The notes under the pieces are model-generated. The model was not told the origin of the DNA and ran no database searches. It saw nothing but the letters and a program-made list of their open reading frames with translations. 64,000 bases of DNA, from assembly GCF_016055025.1 (NCBI RefSeq), contig NZ_JAECVW010000001.1; one strand, written 5' to 3'. Of the stretch, positions 1 through 8,608 are shown piece by piece. This stretch comes from Thermoactinomyces intermedius. Its GTDB lineage: Bacteria; Bacillota; Bacilli; Thermoactinomycetales; Thermoactinomycetaceae. Position numbers and translations under genes: made by a program. Positions within the stretch are counted from its first letter, which is position 1; the number at the start of each line of letters is the position of its first letter.

Positions 1-1
1 A

Positions 2-1105
2 ATCACAAATCTGGAGCAAAACTTGCGCCGCACGCGGGAAGAAATCAAGCGGGTCACCGGGCAAAAAGAAGCGGCCGCGAGCGAACTGGAAGCGCTCGAA
101 AACCACCAGGAGAATAACCAGGTTCAGATGGACCGGTTGGAAGAAACAATCCGGCATCTCAAAACAAACAAAGAGCAAGTCCAGACGCAATTGAATGAAA
201 TCCGCAAGCGGCGTGAACAGATGTTGCTCATGCGGGAAAACCAAGAAAAAGAGGTCCGCCAGATGCAACAATCGCACCGGAAACAGGAGCAAGACCTGCA
301 TGAATTGGAAGTGCGCGGCAACCGCCTGGATGTGGAATTGAATCACTTGTTGAACAAGCTGGCGGAAGAATATGAGATCAGTTTCGAACGGGCCAAGCAA
401 CAGTATCCCGTCCCGGAAGAACCCAAACAGGCGGAAAAGGAAGTCCGTTCGCTGAAAGGAAAAATCGCCGCCCTCGGCGATGTCAACCTGGGTGCGATTG
501 AAGAGTATGAACGGTTGAAAGAGCGTTACGACTTTCTGAAATCGCAGGAAACCGACTTGCTGGAAGCCAAAGAAAAACTTTTTGAGATTATCCATCAGTT
601 GGTCGAAGAAATGGGCCGGCGGTTTGAAGAAAGCTTTGAACTGATCCGCATCGAGTTTCAAGATGTGTTTGTGAAAATGTTTGGCGGCGGCCGGGCGGAT
701 TTGAAACTCAGCGAGCCGGACAATCTCTTGGAGACCGGCATTGACATTATTGCACAGCCGCCCGGGAAGAAGTTGCAAAACCTGAATCTGCTCTCCGGCG
801 GGGAAAGAGCCCTTGCGGCGTTGGCGCTTTTGTTTGCGGTGCTCCGGATCAAGCCGGTTCCGTTTTGCGTACTGGATGAAGTGGACGCGGCTTTGGATGA
901 AGCCAATCTGACGCGATACACGCAATATATGCAGGAATTTTCGGGGGAAACGCAGTTTATCATTATCACCCATCGCAAGCATACCATGGAAGGTGCCGAT
1001 GTGCTGTATGGAATTACCATGCAGGAATCGGGCGTATCCAAACTGGTATCGGTGAAGCTGGAAGAGTATGATGATAAAGTGGAAGTTGCCGCCACAAAGG
1101 AATAA
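2..1105 (+). CDS. smc: Chromosome partition protein SMC, C-terminal part (5' end outside window)
   Basis: This is the 3' end of the SMC ATPase gene, which organises and segregates the chromosome together with ScpA and ScpB. The reading frame is open from base 2, so the gene starts upstream of the window. The first ~200 residues are charged heptad-type coiled coil (the returning arm). The tail is the C-terminal ATPase lobe: ABC signature LSGGERALAALALLF near base 790 and Walker B FCVLDEVDAALDEAN near base 865, followed by the switch histidine in FIIITHRKHTMEGAD. SMC directly before ftsY is the usual Bacilli arrangement. Function is well supported; only the N-terminal lobe and hinge are missing. 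Confidence 0.97.
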   Translation: MTNLEQNLRRTREEIKRVTGQKEAAASELEALENHQENNQVQMDRLEETIRHLKTNKEQVQTQLNEIRKRREQMLLMRENQEKEVRQMQQSHRKQEQDLHELEVRGNRLDVELNHLLNKLAEEYEISFERAKQQYPVPEEPKQAEKEVRSLKGKIAALGDVNLGAIEEYERLKERYDFLKSQETDLLEAKEKLFEIIHQLVEEMGRRFEESFELIRIEFQDVFVKMFGGGRADLKLSEPDNLLETGIDIIAQPPGKKLQNLNLLSGGERALAALALLFAVLRIKPVPFCVLDEVDAALDEANLTRYTQYMQEFSGETQFIIITHRKHTMEGADVLYGITMQESGVSKLVSVKLEEYDDKVEVAATKE

Positions 1106-1127
1106 TGCAAGAGATGGGAGGAACAAC

Positions 1128-2120
1128 ATGAGTTTTTTCCGGAAATTAAAGGATCGCGTGTCCAAAAAAACGGAGACGGTCACCCAGAAGTTTGTGACCG
1201 GATTGAGCACGAGCAGGGATCAATTTGTCGGAGCCATCTCCAACCTGTTCAGCGGACGCAGCAAAATTGACGAGGATTTGTATGAAGAATTGGAGGAAAT
1301 TCTCATTGGCGCCGATGTGGGGGTCCAAACCACGATGTACTTGGTGGAGCGTCTGCGCGATGAGGTGAAAGAGCGGAAAATCAAAGACCCCGTGGAATTA
1401 AAACCGCTGTTGTCGGAATTGATCGCCGAGATTCTCACGAAGGATGAAGAGGAACAGGGATTGCGGTTTAATGAAGACGGTCTGACGGTTTTTTTGTTCG
1501 TGGGGGTCAACGGCGTCGGAAAAACCACCACGATCGGAAAACTGGCACACCGGCTTAAAAATGAAGGAAAGAAAGTGGTGTTGGCCGCGGGAGACACCTT
1601 TCGCGCCGGGGCCATTGAACAGTTGGAAACCTGGGGCCGTCGCGCCGGGGTGGATGTGATCAAACATCAAGCCGGTTCCGATCCGGCGGCGGTCATTTAT
1701 GACGGCATTCAGGCGGCCAAGTCCCGCAAAGCGGATGTATTGCTTTGTGACACGGCCGGCCGGCTGCAAAACAAAGTGAATTTGATGGAAGAGTTGAAAA
1801 AAGTCCACCGCGTGGTGACCCGGGAGGTGCCCGGAGCGCCGCATGAGGTTTTATTGGTGCTGGATGCCACCACCGGACAGAATGCATTGGTGCAAGCGAA
1901 ACAATTCCGGCAAGCAGTCAATGTTTCCGGAATCGTCCTGACCAAACTGGACGGCACGGCCAAAGGCGGAATCGTGATTGCCATTGACCATGAGCTGGGA
2001 TTGCCCGTGAAATTGGTCGGGCTGGGGGAACAAGCGGATGACTTGCAGGAATTTGACGCGGAACAATTTTTGCATGCCTTGCTGCAGGACATGATGGAAG
2101 AGGAAACTTCCGAAAGCTGA
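1128..2120 (+). CDS. ftsY: Signal recognition particle receptor FtsY
   Basis: FtsY is the membrane-associated GTPase that docks the SRP-ribosome complex at the SecYEG translocon. The 330-residue protein has a short charged N-terminal segment, a four-helix N domain and the NG GTPase: G1 loop GVNGVGKTTTIGKL near residue 125, DTAGR near residue 210, TKLDGTAKGG near residue 277. The longer in-frame opening begins inside smc. ATG 1128 is chosen because GGGAGG lies just upstream at the right distance and the protein then begins MSFFRKLKDR, as expected for the family. Its partner Ffh is encoded two genes downstream. Confidence 0.97.
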   Translation: MSFFRKLKDRVSKKTETVTQKFVTGLSTSRDQFVGAISNLFSGRSKIDEDLYEELEEILIGADVGVQTTMYLVERLRDEVKERKIKDPVELKPLLSELIAEILTKDEEEQGLRFNEDGLTVFLFVGVNGVGKTTTIGKLAHRLKNEGKKVVLAAGDTFRAGAIEQLETWGRRAGVDVIKHQAGSDPAAVIYDGIQAAKSRKADVLLCDTAGRLQNKVNLMEELKKVHRVVTREVPGAPHEVLLVLDATTGQNALVQAKQFRQAVNVSGIVLTKLDGTAKGGIVIAIDHELGLPVKLVGLGEQADDLQEFDAEQFLHALLQDMMEEETSES

Positions 2121-2147
2121 AAAATTTTTGCTTTCAAGGAAAAATCC

Positions 2148-2176
2148 TTGACATTGCTTTGGGTCTCCGATATATT
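2148..2176 (+). promoter_or_regulatory. Sigma-A-type promoter for ylxM-ffh
   Basis: TTGACA (2148-2153) and TATATT (2171-2176) are separated by exactly 17 bases, a near-consensus vegetative promoter. It lies just after the ftsY stop and about 50 bases before ylxM, so ylxM-ffh can be transcribed independently of smc-ftsY. Confidence 0.8.
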
Positions 2177-2226
2177 ATACAACCGTAAAGGTTATTGCCT
2201 TGACGGCGTTTGGGGGGGGAACTCCC

Positions 2227-2559
2227 GTGTTGGATCAAACTACCCAAATGAATTTGCTTTATGATTTTTACGGCACGTTGTTGACGGAAAAACAACGTTC
2301 GTTGCTTGAGCTATATTACGTGGAAGACTGGTCATTGGGTGAAATCGCCGAGCATCAGGGAGTCTCCCGACAGGCAGTCTATGAGGCGATTAAACGAGCC
2401 CAATCCACCATGCTTGATTTGGAAGAAAGTTTGGGATTGGTGAAAAGTCACCTGAAACGGCAACAATTGATCGAAACGATCAAGAGCCGGTTAGATCAAA
2501 TGCCAGAAGCAGCAAAAGCGATCGGGCCGTTGATCCGGGAGTTGGAGAAGCTCGATTAA
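2227..2559 (+). CDS. ylxM: SRP-associated helix-turn-helix protein YlxM
   Basis: YlxM is a small sigma-70-region-4-like HTH protein encoded next to ffh in Bacillota; in related bacteria it binds SRP and modulates its activity. The sequence matches the family: NLLYDFYGTLLTEKQRSLLE, then the HTH stretch SLGEIAEHQGVSRQAVYEAI, ending in RELEKLD. The frame is open further upstream, but GTG 2227 (or TTG 2230) is favoured because a run of G residues at 2212-2219 supplies a ribosome binding site and the length, about 110 residues, matches the family. It lies 25 bases before ffh, consistent with co-transcription. Confidence 0.93.
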   Translation: MLDQTTQMNLLYDFYGTLLTEKQRSLLELYYVEDWSLGEIAEHQGVSRQAVYEAIKRAQSTMLDLEESLGLVKSHLKRQQLIETIKSRLDQMPEAAKAIGPLIRELEKLD

Positions 2560-2584
2560 TCAGCCATGTGAGGAGGGGGCCATC

Positions 2585-3934
2585 ATGGCGTTTGAAGGTT
2601 TATCGGAAAGACTGCAATCCGTCATGCGGAAGTTGCGTGGCAAGGGGAAAGTGACTGAAGCGGATGTAAAAGAAGCGATGCGGGAAGTCCGCTTGGCATT
2701 GCTCGAAGCGGATGTGAACTTCAAAGTTGTGAAACAGTTCATCGACCGCGTGAAAGAGCGGGCGGTCGGACAAGAAGTGATGAAAAGTTTAACCCCCGGC
2801 CAGCAAGTGATCAAAGTGGTGAATGAAGAGTTGACCCGGCTGATGGGGGGAGAACAAAGCAAACTGCATCAAGCCCAGAAGTCACCGACGATCATCATGA
2901 TGGTTGGATTGCAGGGTGCCGGTAAAACGACCACTTCCGGCAAATTGGCCCGCTATCTCAAAAAGCAAAATCGCCGTGCCCTCCTGGTGGCGGGAGATGT
3001 GTACCGGCCGGCGGCGATCAAACAACTGGAAGTGTTGGGGGAAAGTTTGGACACGCCCGTTTTCTCCATGGGAGATCAGGAAAGCCCCGTGGTGATCGCG
3101 GAGAAAGGCGTCCAAAAGGCCAAGGAAGAAGGCTTTGACTATGTCATCATCGATACGGCGGGACGCTTGCACATCGATGATGAGATGATGGACGAGTTGA
3201 AGCAGATCCGCGAAAAAATTTCGCCGCATGAAATCCTGCTGGTGGTGGATGCGATGACCGGGCAGGATGCGGTCAATGTGGCGGAACACTTTCATCAGCA
3301 ACTCGGGCTGACGGGTGTGGTTTTGACGAAGCTGGATGGCGACACCCGCGGAGGGGCGGCTTTGTCCGTCAAAGCGGTGACTGATTGCCCGATCAAATTT
3401 GTCGGAACGGGAGAAAAAACGGATTCGCTTGAACCGTTCTTCCCGGACCGGATGGCATCCCGCATTCTGGGAATGGGCGACGTGCTGACGTTGATTGAAA
3501 AAGCCCAGTCCGCGTTGGATGAGGAAAAAGCCAAAGAGATGGAACGGAAAATGCGCACCTTGTCTTTTACTTTTGATGATTTTTTGGATCAATTGCAACA
3601 AGTGCGCAAGATGGGCCCGCTTGAGGACATGCTTTCCATGTTGCCGGGAGCGGGGGCGATGAAAGGCTTGAAAAACGTTCAAGTGGACGAAAAACAGCTG
3701 GTGAAAGTCGAAGCGATCATCCGTTCCATGACTCCGCAGGAAAAATCCCATCCGGAAATCATCAATGCCAGCCGGCGCAAACGGATTGCACAAGGCAGCG
3801 GCACCACGGTGCAAGATGTGAATCGCCTGTTGAAGCAATTTAATGACATGAAGAAGATGATGAAGCATTTCTCCCAAATGGCAAAAGGCGGGAAAAAGAG
3901 AAAACGCAGAGGTTTTCCTTTCCCCTTTATGTGA
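2585..3934 (+). CDS. ffh: Signal recognition particle protein Ffh (SRP54)
   Basis: Ffh binds the signal sequence of nascent membrane and secreted proteins and, with SRP RNA, delivers ribosomes to FtsY. The 449-residue protein has the N domain (residues 1-90), the G domain with GLQGAGKTTTSGKLA near residue 108, DTAGRLHID near residue 187 and TKLDGDTRGG near residue 245, and a methionine-rich M domain from about residue 300 (MLSMLPGAGAM; FNDMKKMMKHFSQM). It ends in a basic tail. AGGAGG lies just before ATG 2585. The length is normal for the family. Confidence 0.98.
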   Translation: MAFEGLSERLQSVMRKLRGKGKVTEADVKEAMREVRLALLEADVNFKVVKQFIDRVKERAVGQEVMKSLTPGQQVIKVVNEELTRLMGGEQSKLHQAQKSPTIIMMVGLQGAGKTTTSGKLARYLKKQNRRALLVAGDVYRPAAIKQLEVLGESLDTPVFSMGDQESPVVIAEKGVQKAKEEGFDYVIIDTAGRLHIDDEMMDELKQIREKISPHEILLVVDAMTGQDAVNVAEHFHQQLGLTGVVLTKLDGDTRGGAALSVKAVTDCPIKFVGTGEKTDSLEPFFPDRMASRILGMGDVLTLIEKAQSALDEEKAKEMERKMRTLSFTFDDFLDQLQQVRKMGPLEDMLSMLPGAGAMKGLKNVQVDEKQLVKVEAIIRSMTPQEKSHPEIINASRRKRIAQGSGTTVQDVNRLLKQFNDMKKMMKHFSQMAKGGKKRKRRGFPFPFM

Positions 3935-3970
3935 TATAGATCCTTGACTTTGATGAGGAGGTGAAAAGTG

Positions 3971-4243
3971 ATGGCAGTGAAAATTCGTTTGAGAAGAATG
4001 GGAGCCAAAAAAGCACCATTTTATCGTGTGGTCGTGGCTGATTCCCGCGCTCCCCGTGACGGACGTTCCATCGACGAAATCGGATACTACAATCCGATCA
4101 CGGAACCGGCCACGGTGAAAATCGACGAAGAAAAAGCCCTCTCTTGGTTGGCCAAAGGTGCGCAACCTTCCGACACGGTTCGCAACCTGTTCAAAAGAGA
4201 AGGGATCCTGAAAAAAGTTCACGAACAAAAACATGGCAAATAA
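3971..4243 (+). CDS. rpsP: 30S ribosomal protein S16
   Basis: S16 is a small-subunit protein needed for 30S assembly. The 90-residue product begins MAVKIRLRRMGAKKAPFYR, the invariant start of the family, followed by RVVVADSRAPRDGR. A GTG precedes the ATG in frame at 3968, but ATG 3971 has GAGGAGG at good distance. It heads the rpsP-khpA-rimM-trmD-rplS ribosome-maturation run that is conserved across Bacilli. Confidence 0.98.
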   Translation: MAVKIRLRRMGAKKAPFYRVVVADSRAPRDGRSIDEIGYYNPITEPATVKIDEEKALSWLAKGAQPSDTVRNLFKREGILKKVHEQKHGK

Positions 4244-4275
4244 TGAAACGGTCTTGATCCGACAGGAGGACCAAG

Positions 4276-4509
4276 ATGAAAGAACTGATTGAATACATGG
4301 CGGCGCCACTGGTTGACCATCCGGAAGAAATCCGGGTGGATGAAGTGGAGAAAGATGATGTCATCATCTACCGATTGTCCGTCTCCAAAGAGGATTTGGG
4401 AAAGGTTATCGGCAAACAGGGGCGGGTTGTGCAGGCGATCCGTTCCATGGTCAAAGCTGCTGCTTGGAAGGAGAAGAAACGGGTATGGGTGGAAATCATG
4501 AATACTTAA
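4276..4509 (+). CDS. khpA: RNA-binding KH-domain protein KhpA (YlqC)
   Basis: KhpA is a 77-residue single-KH protein that pairs with KhpB (Jag) in many Bacillota and binds RNA. It begins MKELIEYMAAPLVDHPEEIR and carries the KH signature GKVIGKQGRVVQAIRSMVKAA, with the GKQG loop in place of the more general GxxG. It has its own binding site (ACAGGAGG) and its 3' end overlaps the start of rimM by about 25 bases, suggesting translational coupling. Confidence 0.95.
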   Translation: MKELIEYMAAPLVDHPEEIRVDEVEKDDVIIYRLSVSKEDLGKVIGKQGRVVQAIRSMVKAAAWKEKKRVWVEIMNT

Positions 4510-5018
4510 ATGTGGGCCGGATTGTCGGAACACATGGCATTCGCGGGGAAGTTCGTGTCCAATCCAACACGGATTTTCCGGAAGTCCGTTTTGCTCCCGG
4601 CAGCCGGCTGATCCTCCTTCCTCCGCAAGAAGGGGAGCCGATGGTGCTGACGGTGGAAAAAAGCCGTATCCATCAATCCGTCTATTTGGTCAAGTTCCGC
4701 GAATGGGACAATATCAACCAAGCCGAACCTTTCAAAGGAGGACGATTGGTGGTCCGCAAAGAAGATCAGGTGCCTGTCGATGAAGAAAGTGGAGAATATT
4801 ATTTCCACCAGATTGTCGGCCTGACGGCTGTCACGACCGATGGACAAGAACTGGGCCGGGTCAAAGAAATCTTGCCGCTTCCGGCCAATGATGTTTGGGT
4901 GATTCAGCCGCCCGATCAGAAAAAGGATATTTTGATTCCTTATATTTCCGAGATTGTCAAAGACGTCGATCTCGAGGAAAAACGCATCACGATTGAGTGG
5001 ATGGAAGGACTGGCGTAA
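4485..5018 (+). CDS. rimM: 16S rRNA processing protein RimM
   Basis: RimM assists maturation of the 30S head by binding S19. The ~177-residue protein has the N-terminal RimM barrel (VGRIVGTHGIRGEVRVQ) and a C-terminal PRC-type barrel (GEYYFHQIVGLTAV ... ILPLPANDVWVIQ ... IPYISEIVKDVDLEEKRI). ATG 4485 is favoured over the upstream in-frame ATG 4464: AAGGAG lies 11 bases before it and the protein then starts close to the conserved GRIVGTHG. The reading frame overlaps khpA, and trmD follows 2 bases after its stop. Confidence 0.95.
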   Translation: MGGNHEYLNVGRIVGTHGIRGEVRVQSNTDFPEVRFAPGSRLILLPPQEGEPMVLTVEKSRIHQSVYLVKFREWDNINQAEPFKGGRLVVRKEDQVPVDEESGEYYFHQIVGLTAVTTDGQELGRVKEILPLPANDVWVIQPPDQKKDILIPYISEIVKDVDLEEKRITIEWMEGLA

Positions 5019-5020
5019 CC

Positions 5021-5755
5021 TTGGCACACATTCATTTCGATGTTCTCACCCTTTTTCCCGAGATGTTTGAAGGCTTTTTGCAAACCAGCATGATTGCAAG
5101 GGCTCGTGAAAAAGGTTTGATCTCAGCGAATCTGGTTAATTTTCGTGAATATGCAACAGACCGGCATCGGACGGTGGATGACACGCCGTATGGTGGCGGT
5201 GGCGGCATGGTCTTAAAGCCGGAACCGCTGTTTCGTGCCGTCGATGATCTGACACAAGGCTCACCACGTCCCCCCATCCTGTTGATGTCACCGCAAGGTG
5301 AAACCTACACGCAGAAAAAAGCCGAGGAATTGGCGCAGCACTCCCGGTTGATCATCCTTTGCGGTCATTATGAAGGATTTGACGAGCGAATCCGGGAGCA
5401 TCTGGCCACCGAGGAAATTTCCATCGGCGATTATGTTCTGACCGGCGGAGAATTACCGGCGATGATTTTAATGGACAGCATCAGTCGTCTGGTGCCTGGC
5501 GTGCTGGGGAATGAAACTTCCGCAATGACCGATTCTTTTTCCACCGGGTTGCTGGAGTATCCCCAATACACGAGGCCGGCGGAATTCCGCGGTCTCAAAG
5601 TGCCTGAGGTGCTGCTGTCCGGGCACCATGCCAAGATTGAAAAATGGCGGCGCGAGCAGTCATTGCTTCGAACTTGGCAAAGAAGGCCCGATCTTCTGGA
5701 AAAAGTGCCATTAACCGAAGAGGATCGCTGCTTTTTAAAAAAGCTGTCGGATTAG
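5021..5755 (+). CDS. trmD: tRNA (guanine-37-N1)-methyltransferase TrmD
   Basis: TrmD methylates G37 next to the anticodon, preventing +1 frameshifting; the cofactor S-adenosylmethionine sits in a trefoil knot. Visible motifs: FDVLTLFPEMFEGFL at the start, DDTPYGGGGGMVLKPEP, the knot residues LMSPQGETYTQKKAEEL, LCGHYEGFDERI and SIGDYVLTGGELPAM. The start is inferred as TTG 5021, two bases after the rimM stop; a GTG further upstream lies inside rimM. The length of 244 residues is normal. Confidence 0.95.
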   Translation: MAHIHFDVLTLFPEMFEGFLQTSMIARAREKGLISANLVNFREYATDRHRTVDDTPYGGGGGMVLKPEPLFRAVDDLTQGSPRPPILLMSPQGETYTQKKAEELAQHSRLIILCGHYEGFDERIREHLATEEISIGDYVLTGGELPAMILMDSISRLVPGVLGNETSAMTDSFSTGLLEYPQYTRPAEFRGLKVPEVLLSGHHAKIEKWRREQSLLRTWQRRPDLLEKVPLTEEDRCFLKKLSD

Positions 5756-5766
5756 GATGGTGAAAT

Positions 5767-5794
5767 TGTATTCAATTAGTGGCTGTGGTAAAAT
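5767..5794 (+). promoter_or_regulatory. Possible promoter before rplS
   Basis: TTGTAT (5767-5772) and an extended -10 TGGTAAAAT ending at 5794 are spaced 16 bases apart in the gap between trmD and rplS. The remaining ~60 transcribed bases could hold an L19-type leader, but I could not draw a convincing structure. Confidence 0.45.
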
Positions 5795-5857
5795 ATCCCC
5801 GTTCTGGTCGTTCGACGGCATTGGACGGAGAGGCTGATGAAAGGAGGTTTGGATGAG

Positions 5858-6208
5858 ATGCGTCCAATCATTCGTGAAATTACCGAAGAACAACTTCGTA
5901 AAGATATTCCTCAATTCCGTGCAGGGGACACCCTCCGTGTTCACGTGCGCGTAAAAGAAGGACAACGGGAACGGATTCAGGTGTTTGAGGGCGTTGTGAT
6001 TCAACGTCGCGGCGGAGGCATTTCCGAAACGTTCACCGTTCGCAAAATTTCTTACGGGATCGGTGTGGAACGTACCTTCCCGTTGCATTCACCGCGCATT
6101 GAAAAAATCGAAGTGGTTCGCCGTGGTAAAGTTCGTCGCGCCAAATTGTTCTACTTGCGTGAACGCCGCGGAAAAGCCGCTCGTATTAAAGAACTTCATC
6201 AAAAATAA
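5858..6208 (+). CDS. rplS: 50S ribosomal protein L19
   Basis: L19 lies at the 30S-50S interface. The 116-residue protein begins MRPIIREITEEQLRKDIPQF and contains the family stretches FRAGDTLRVHVRVKEGQRER and RIQVFEGVVIQRRGGGISETF, ending in the basic RRAKLFYLRERRGKAARIKE. AAAGGAGG at 5840-5847 selects ATG 5858 rather than the in-frame ATG 5837. A strong terminator follows, closing the rpsP-rplS run. Confidence 0.98.
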   Translation: MRPIIREITEEQLRKDIPQFRAGDTLRVHVRVKEGQRERIQVFEGVVIQRRGGGISETFTVRKISYGIGVERTFPLHSPRIEKIEVVRRGKVRRAKLFYLRERRGKAARIKELHQK

Positions 6209-6220
6209 TAAGACAGTAGA

Positions 6221-6247
6221 AAAAGGGCTTGAGGATCAAGCCCTTTT
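6221..6247 (+). terminator. Intrinsic terminator after rplS
   Basis: AAAGGGCTTGA and TCAAGCCCTTTT form a 10-pair stem with a tiny loop followed by T residues, 13 bases after the rplS stop. Confidence 0.85.
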
Positions 6248-6279
6248 CTCACATTGACGAGCCAATTGGGGGAAATCCG

Positions 6280-6828
6280 ATGACCTCATACGTCCCTCGT
6301 ACAGAGAAAATCAATCAGGAAAACGGGAAAGGCGGAAAAGTGCTGGATTGGGTTCGTGCTTTTGTGATCGCCATTTTTCTGGCAGTGTTGATTCGTATTT
6401 TTGTGTTTGAACCTTTTGCCGTATCCGGTCCGTCGATGGAAGAAACGATGTATACCGGAGATCTGGTTTTGGTCAACAAACTGATTTACAAATTGAGAGA
6501 GCCTGAACGAGGAGAAATCGTTGTTTTTCACGAAAGTAAAGACAAAGATTTCATCAAACGGGTGATCGCTTTGCCGGGGGAGACGGTCGAAGCCAAAAAC
6601 AACAAAATCCTGATAAACGGGAAGATCGTGGATGAACCTTATCTTTCCGACGATATGCGCACCATGGATTTTGATGAGGTGCAAGTGCCGCAAGGCAAGG
6701 TTTTTGTTCTGGGGGATAACCGGTTGAACAGTACGGACAGCCGGGTGATCGGAGCGGTTTCGATGTCTCAGCTGGTGGGAAGGGCGGAGTTTATTTATTG
6801 GCCCGTTTTTGAAATGAAATGGTTGTGA
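6280..6828 (+). CDS. sipS: Type I signal peptidase
   Basis: This membrane serine protease removes signal peptides from Sec and Tat substrates. The 182-residue protein has a short cytoplasmic start, one transmembrane anchor (residues ~20-42, VRAFVIAIFLAVLIRIFVFE), the nucleophile Ser in SGPSMEETM and the general base Lys in DKDFIKRVIALPGE, then the GDNRLNSTDSR box. ATG 6280 follows GGGGGAAA; upstream in-frame ATGs fall in the rplS terminator. A signal peptidase between rplS and rbgA is usual in Bacilli. It is a candidate for processing the secreted toxins of this window (inference). Confidence 0.95.
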   Translation: MTSYVPRTEKINQENGKGGKVLDWVRAFVIAIFLAVLIRIFVFEPFAVSGPSMEETMYTGDLVLVNKLIYKLREPERGEIVVFHESKDKDFIKRVIALPGETVEAKNNKILINGKIVDEPYLSDDMRTMDFDEVQVPQGKVFVLGDNRLNSTDSRVIGAVSMSQLVGRAEFIYWPVFEMKWL

Positions 6829-6840
6829 TTTTTTCAATTG

Positions 6841-6868
6841 AAGGAGCCTTTTTGAAAGCTCCTTTTCC
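6841..6868 (+). terminator. Intrinsic terminator after signal peptidase gene
   Basis: AAGGAGC and GCTCCTTTT pair across a 10-base loop and run into T residues, 12 bases after the stop codon. Confidence 0.75.
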
Positions 6869-6930
6869 ATTTGACACCGATTGGAAAAATCCCCCTGTTG
6901 GCAACAGGATAGAAGAGGTGTGACGTACAT

Positions 6931-7827
6931 ATGACCATTCAGTGGTTCCCGGGACATATGGCAAAGGCGCGCCGGCAGGTTGAAGAGAAACTGAAGTTGG
7001 TCGACATCGTGTTTGAATTGTTGGATGCGCGTTTGCCGTTATCCAGTCGAAATCCCATGATGGATGAAATTCTGAAAGACAAGCCCCGTCTCATTTTATT
7101 GACCAAATGCGATTTGGCGGATGAACGGGCGAATCAGGCTTGGATGAAATATTTTCAAGCCCGTCGGATGCCGGTGCTTCCGGTTGATGCACAAACAGGG
7201 AAAGGGGTCCAACAGATTATTCCGGCGTGTGAAAAAATCCTGGCCCCGCTGTTCCAACAAAGAGAGAAAAAAGGGATTCAGTCCCGCAAATTTCGAGCGA
7301 TGGTGACCGGAATTCCCAATGTGGGAAAATCATCGTTGATCAACCGCCTGGCCAAACGTTCCGTTGCCGAAACCGGTGACCGGCCCGGGGTGACCAAAGC
7401 ACAGCAGTGGATCCGGGTCGGAAAAACCATGGAACTGTTGGATACCCCCGGGATTTTGTGGCCCAAATTTGACGATCCCGTCACCGGCTTGCGTCTGGCA
7501 GCCAGCGGCGCCATCAAAGAAACGATTTTGCCGATCGATGAAGTGGCTTTGTATGTATTAAATTATTTAAAAGAGCGGTATCCGGATCGGTTGAAAAAAC
7601 GGTACAAACTGGAGCAAACGGAACAAGACGGAGTCGCGTTGATGGAGGAGATCGGGAAAAAACGGGGTTGTTTGTTGCGGGGCGGAGAGATTGATTACGA
7701 AAAAGTGGCCGAGCTGTTGTTGCATGAGTTGAGAGCCGGCCGTTTGGGACGGATTTCTTTTGAATTTCCGGAGGATTGGATCGGAAAAGAGGAGATGGGA
7801 TATGCAGGGGACGATCGCGGAAATTAA
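6931..7827 (+). CDS. rbgA: Ribosome biogenesis GTPase RbgA (YlqF)
   Basis: RbgA is a circularly permuted GTPase needed for late 50S assembly. The permuted order is visible: G4 (LTKCDLAD) near residue 54, then G1 (GIPNVGKSSLINRLAK) near residue 128, then G3 (LLDTPGILWPKFD) near residue 169. It starts MTIQWFPGHMAKARRQ, the family hallmark, with a GAGGTG site upstream. The C-terminal helical domain binds rRNA. The 298-residue length is slightly longer than usual; its last 26 bases overlap rnhB. Confidence 0.97.
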   Translation: MTIQWFPGHMAKARRQVEEKLKLVDIVFELLDARLPLSSRNPMMDEILKDKPRLILLTKCDLADERANQAWMKYFQARRMPVLPVDAQTGKGVQQIIPACEKILAPLFQQREKKGIQSRKFRAMVTGIPNVGKSSLINRLAKRSVAETGDRPGVTKAQQWIRVGKTMELLDTPGILWPKFDDPVTGLRLAASGAIKETILPIDEVALYVLNYLKERYPDRLKKRYKLEQTEQDGVALMEEIGKKRGCLLRGGEIDYEKVAELLLHELRAGRLGRISFEFPEDWIGKEEMGYAGDDRGN

Positions 7828-8608
7828 GAAATGGTTGGAGAAGAAAGAGAGGCTGAGCCCGCAGGAATTGGCGGAACTTCAAAACGATTCGCGGGCGGGG
7901 GTGCAAAAGTTGGCGGCCCGATATATCAAAAAACAGGAACGAAGAAAAAAAGAAGAAGAACGCTTGGAAAAAATGTGGTATTACGAAAAAAAATACCGCC
8001 AACAAGGAATCCGGCTGATTGCGGGGGTGGATGAAGCCGGGCGGGGGCCTCTGGCCGGTCCCGTGGTGGCGGCGGCGGTGATCCTGCCGGAATCGTTTCC
8101 CGTGGAGGGGTTAAATGATTCCAAACAAATGACGCCGCAAAACCGGCAGCGCCTGAAGGAGCGCATTGAGTCCGAAGCAATCGCCGTCGGTGTGGGAATG
8201 GCGGATGAGCTTTATATTGACCGGCACAATATTTTGCAAGCCACGTACCATGCGATGCGAAAAGCCATCGAACAATTGCCGGTGACACCGGAAATGGTGT
8301 TGGCCGACGCGGTGACCATTCCGGATCTCGCTATCCCGCAACAAGCGATCATCAAAGGAGATGCCAAAAGCCATTCAATTGCTGCCGCATCTGTCATTGC
8401 CAAAACGGTGCGTGACGAGTGGATGATGCAAATGGCCGAAAAGTATCCGCATTACGGCTTTGATCATCATATGGGATACGGAACGCCGGAACATCTCAAG
8501 GCACTGGAAGAATTCGGCCCTTCGCCCATTCACCGGAAAAGCTTTGCACCGGTCCGCTCGCGTTTGAAAAACGCCTCCCGTCTTTTGTTGCAAGGAGAAT
8601 CCCGATGA
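7802..8608 (+). CDS. rnhB: Ribonuclease HII
   Basis: RNase HII cuts the RNA strand of RNA-DNA hybrids and removes single ribonucleotides from DNA. The catalytic acidic residues are visible in IAGVDEAGRGPLAGPV, MVLADAV and VRDEWM, with HSIAAASVIAKTVRD between. The ~70-residue N-terminal helical extension (GTIAEIKKWLEKKERLSPQE) is typical of Bacilli RnhB. ATG 7802 is chosen because of the GAGGAG upstream; it overlaps the end of rbgA. The stop overlaps the yraN start (ATGA). Confidence 0.96.
   Translation: MQGTIAEIKKWLEKKERLSPQELAELQNDSRAGVQKLAARYIKKQERRKKEEERLEKMWYYEKKYRQQGIRLIAGVDEAGRGPLAGPVVAAAVILPESFPVEGLNDSKQMTPQNRQRLKERIESEAIAVGVGMADELYIDRHNILQATYHAMRKAIEQLPVTPEMVLADAVTIPDLAIPQQAIIKGDAKSHSIAAASVIAKTVRDEWMMQMAEKYPHYGFDHHMGYGTPEHLKALEEFGPSPIHRKSFAPVRSRLKNASRLLLQGESR

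Noticed and set aside
2882..4309. A 475-codon antisense frame across ffh and rpsP
   Set aside because: It covers two certain genes on the other strand, is rich in His/Arg/Phe as expected of a frame shadow, and has no binding site.
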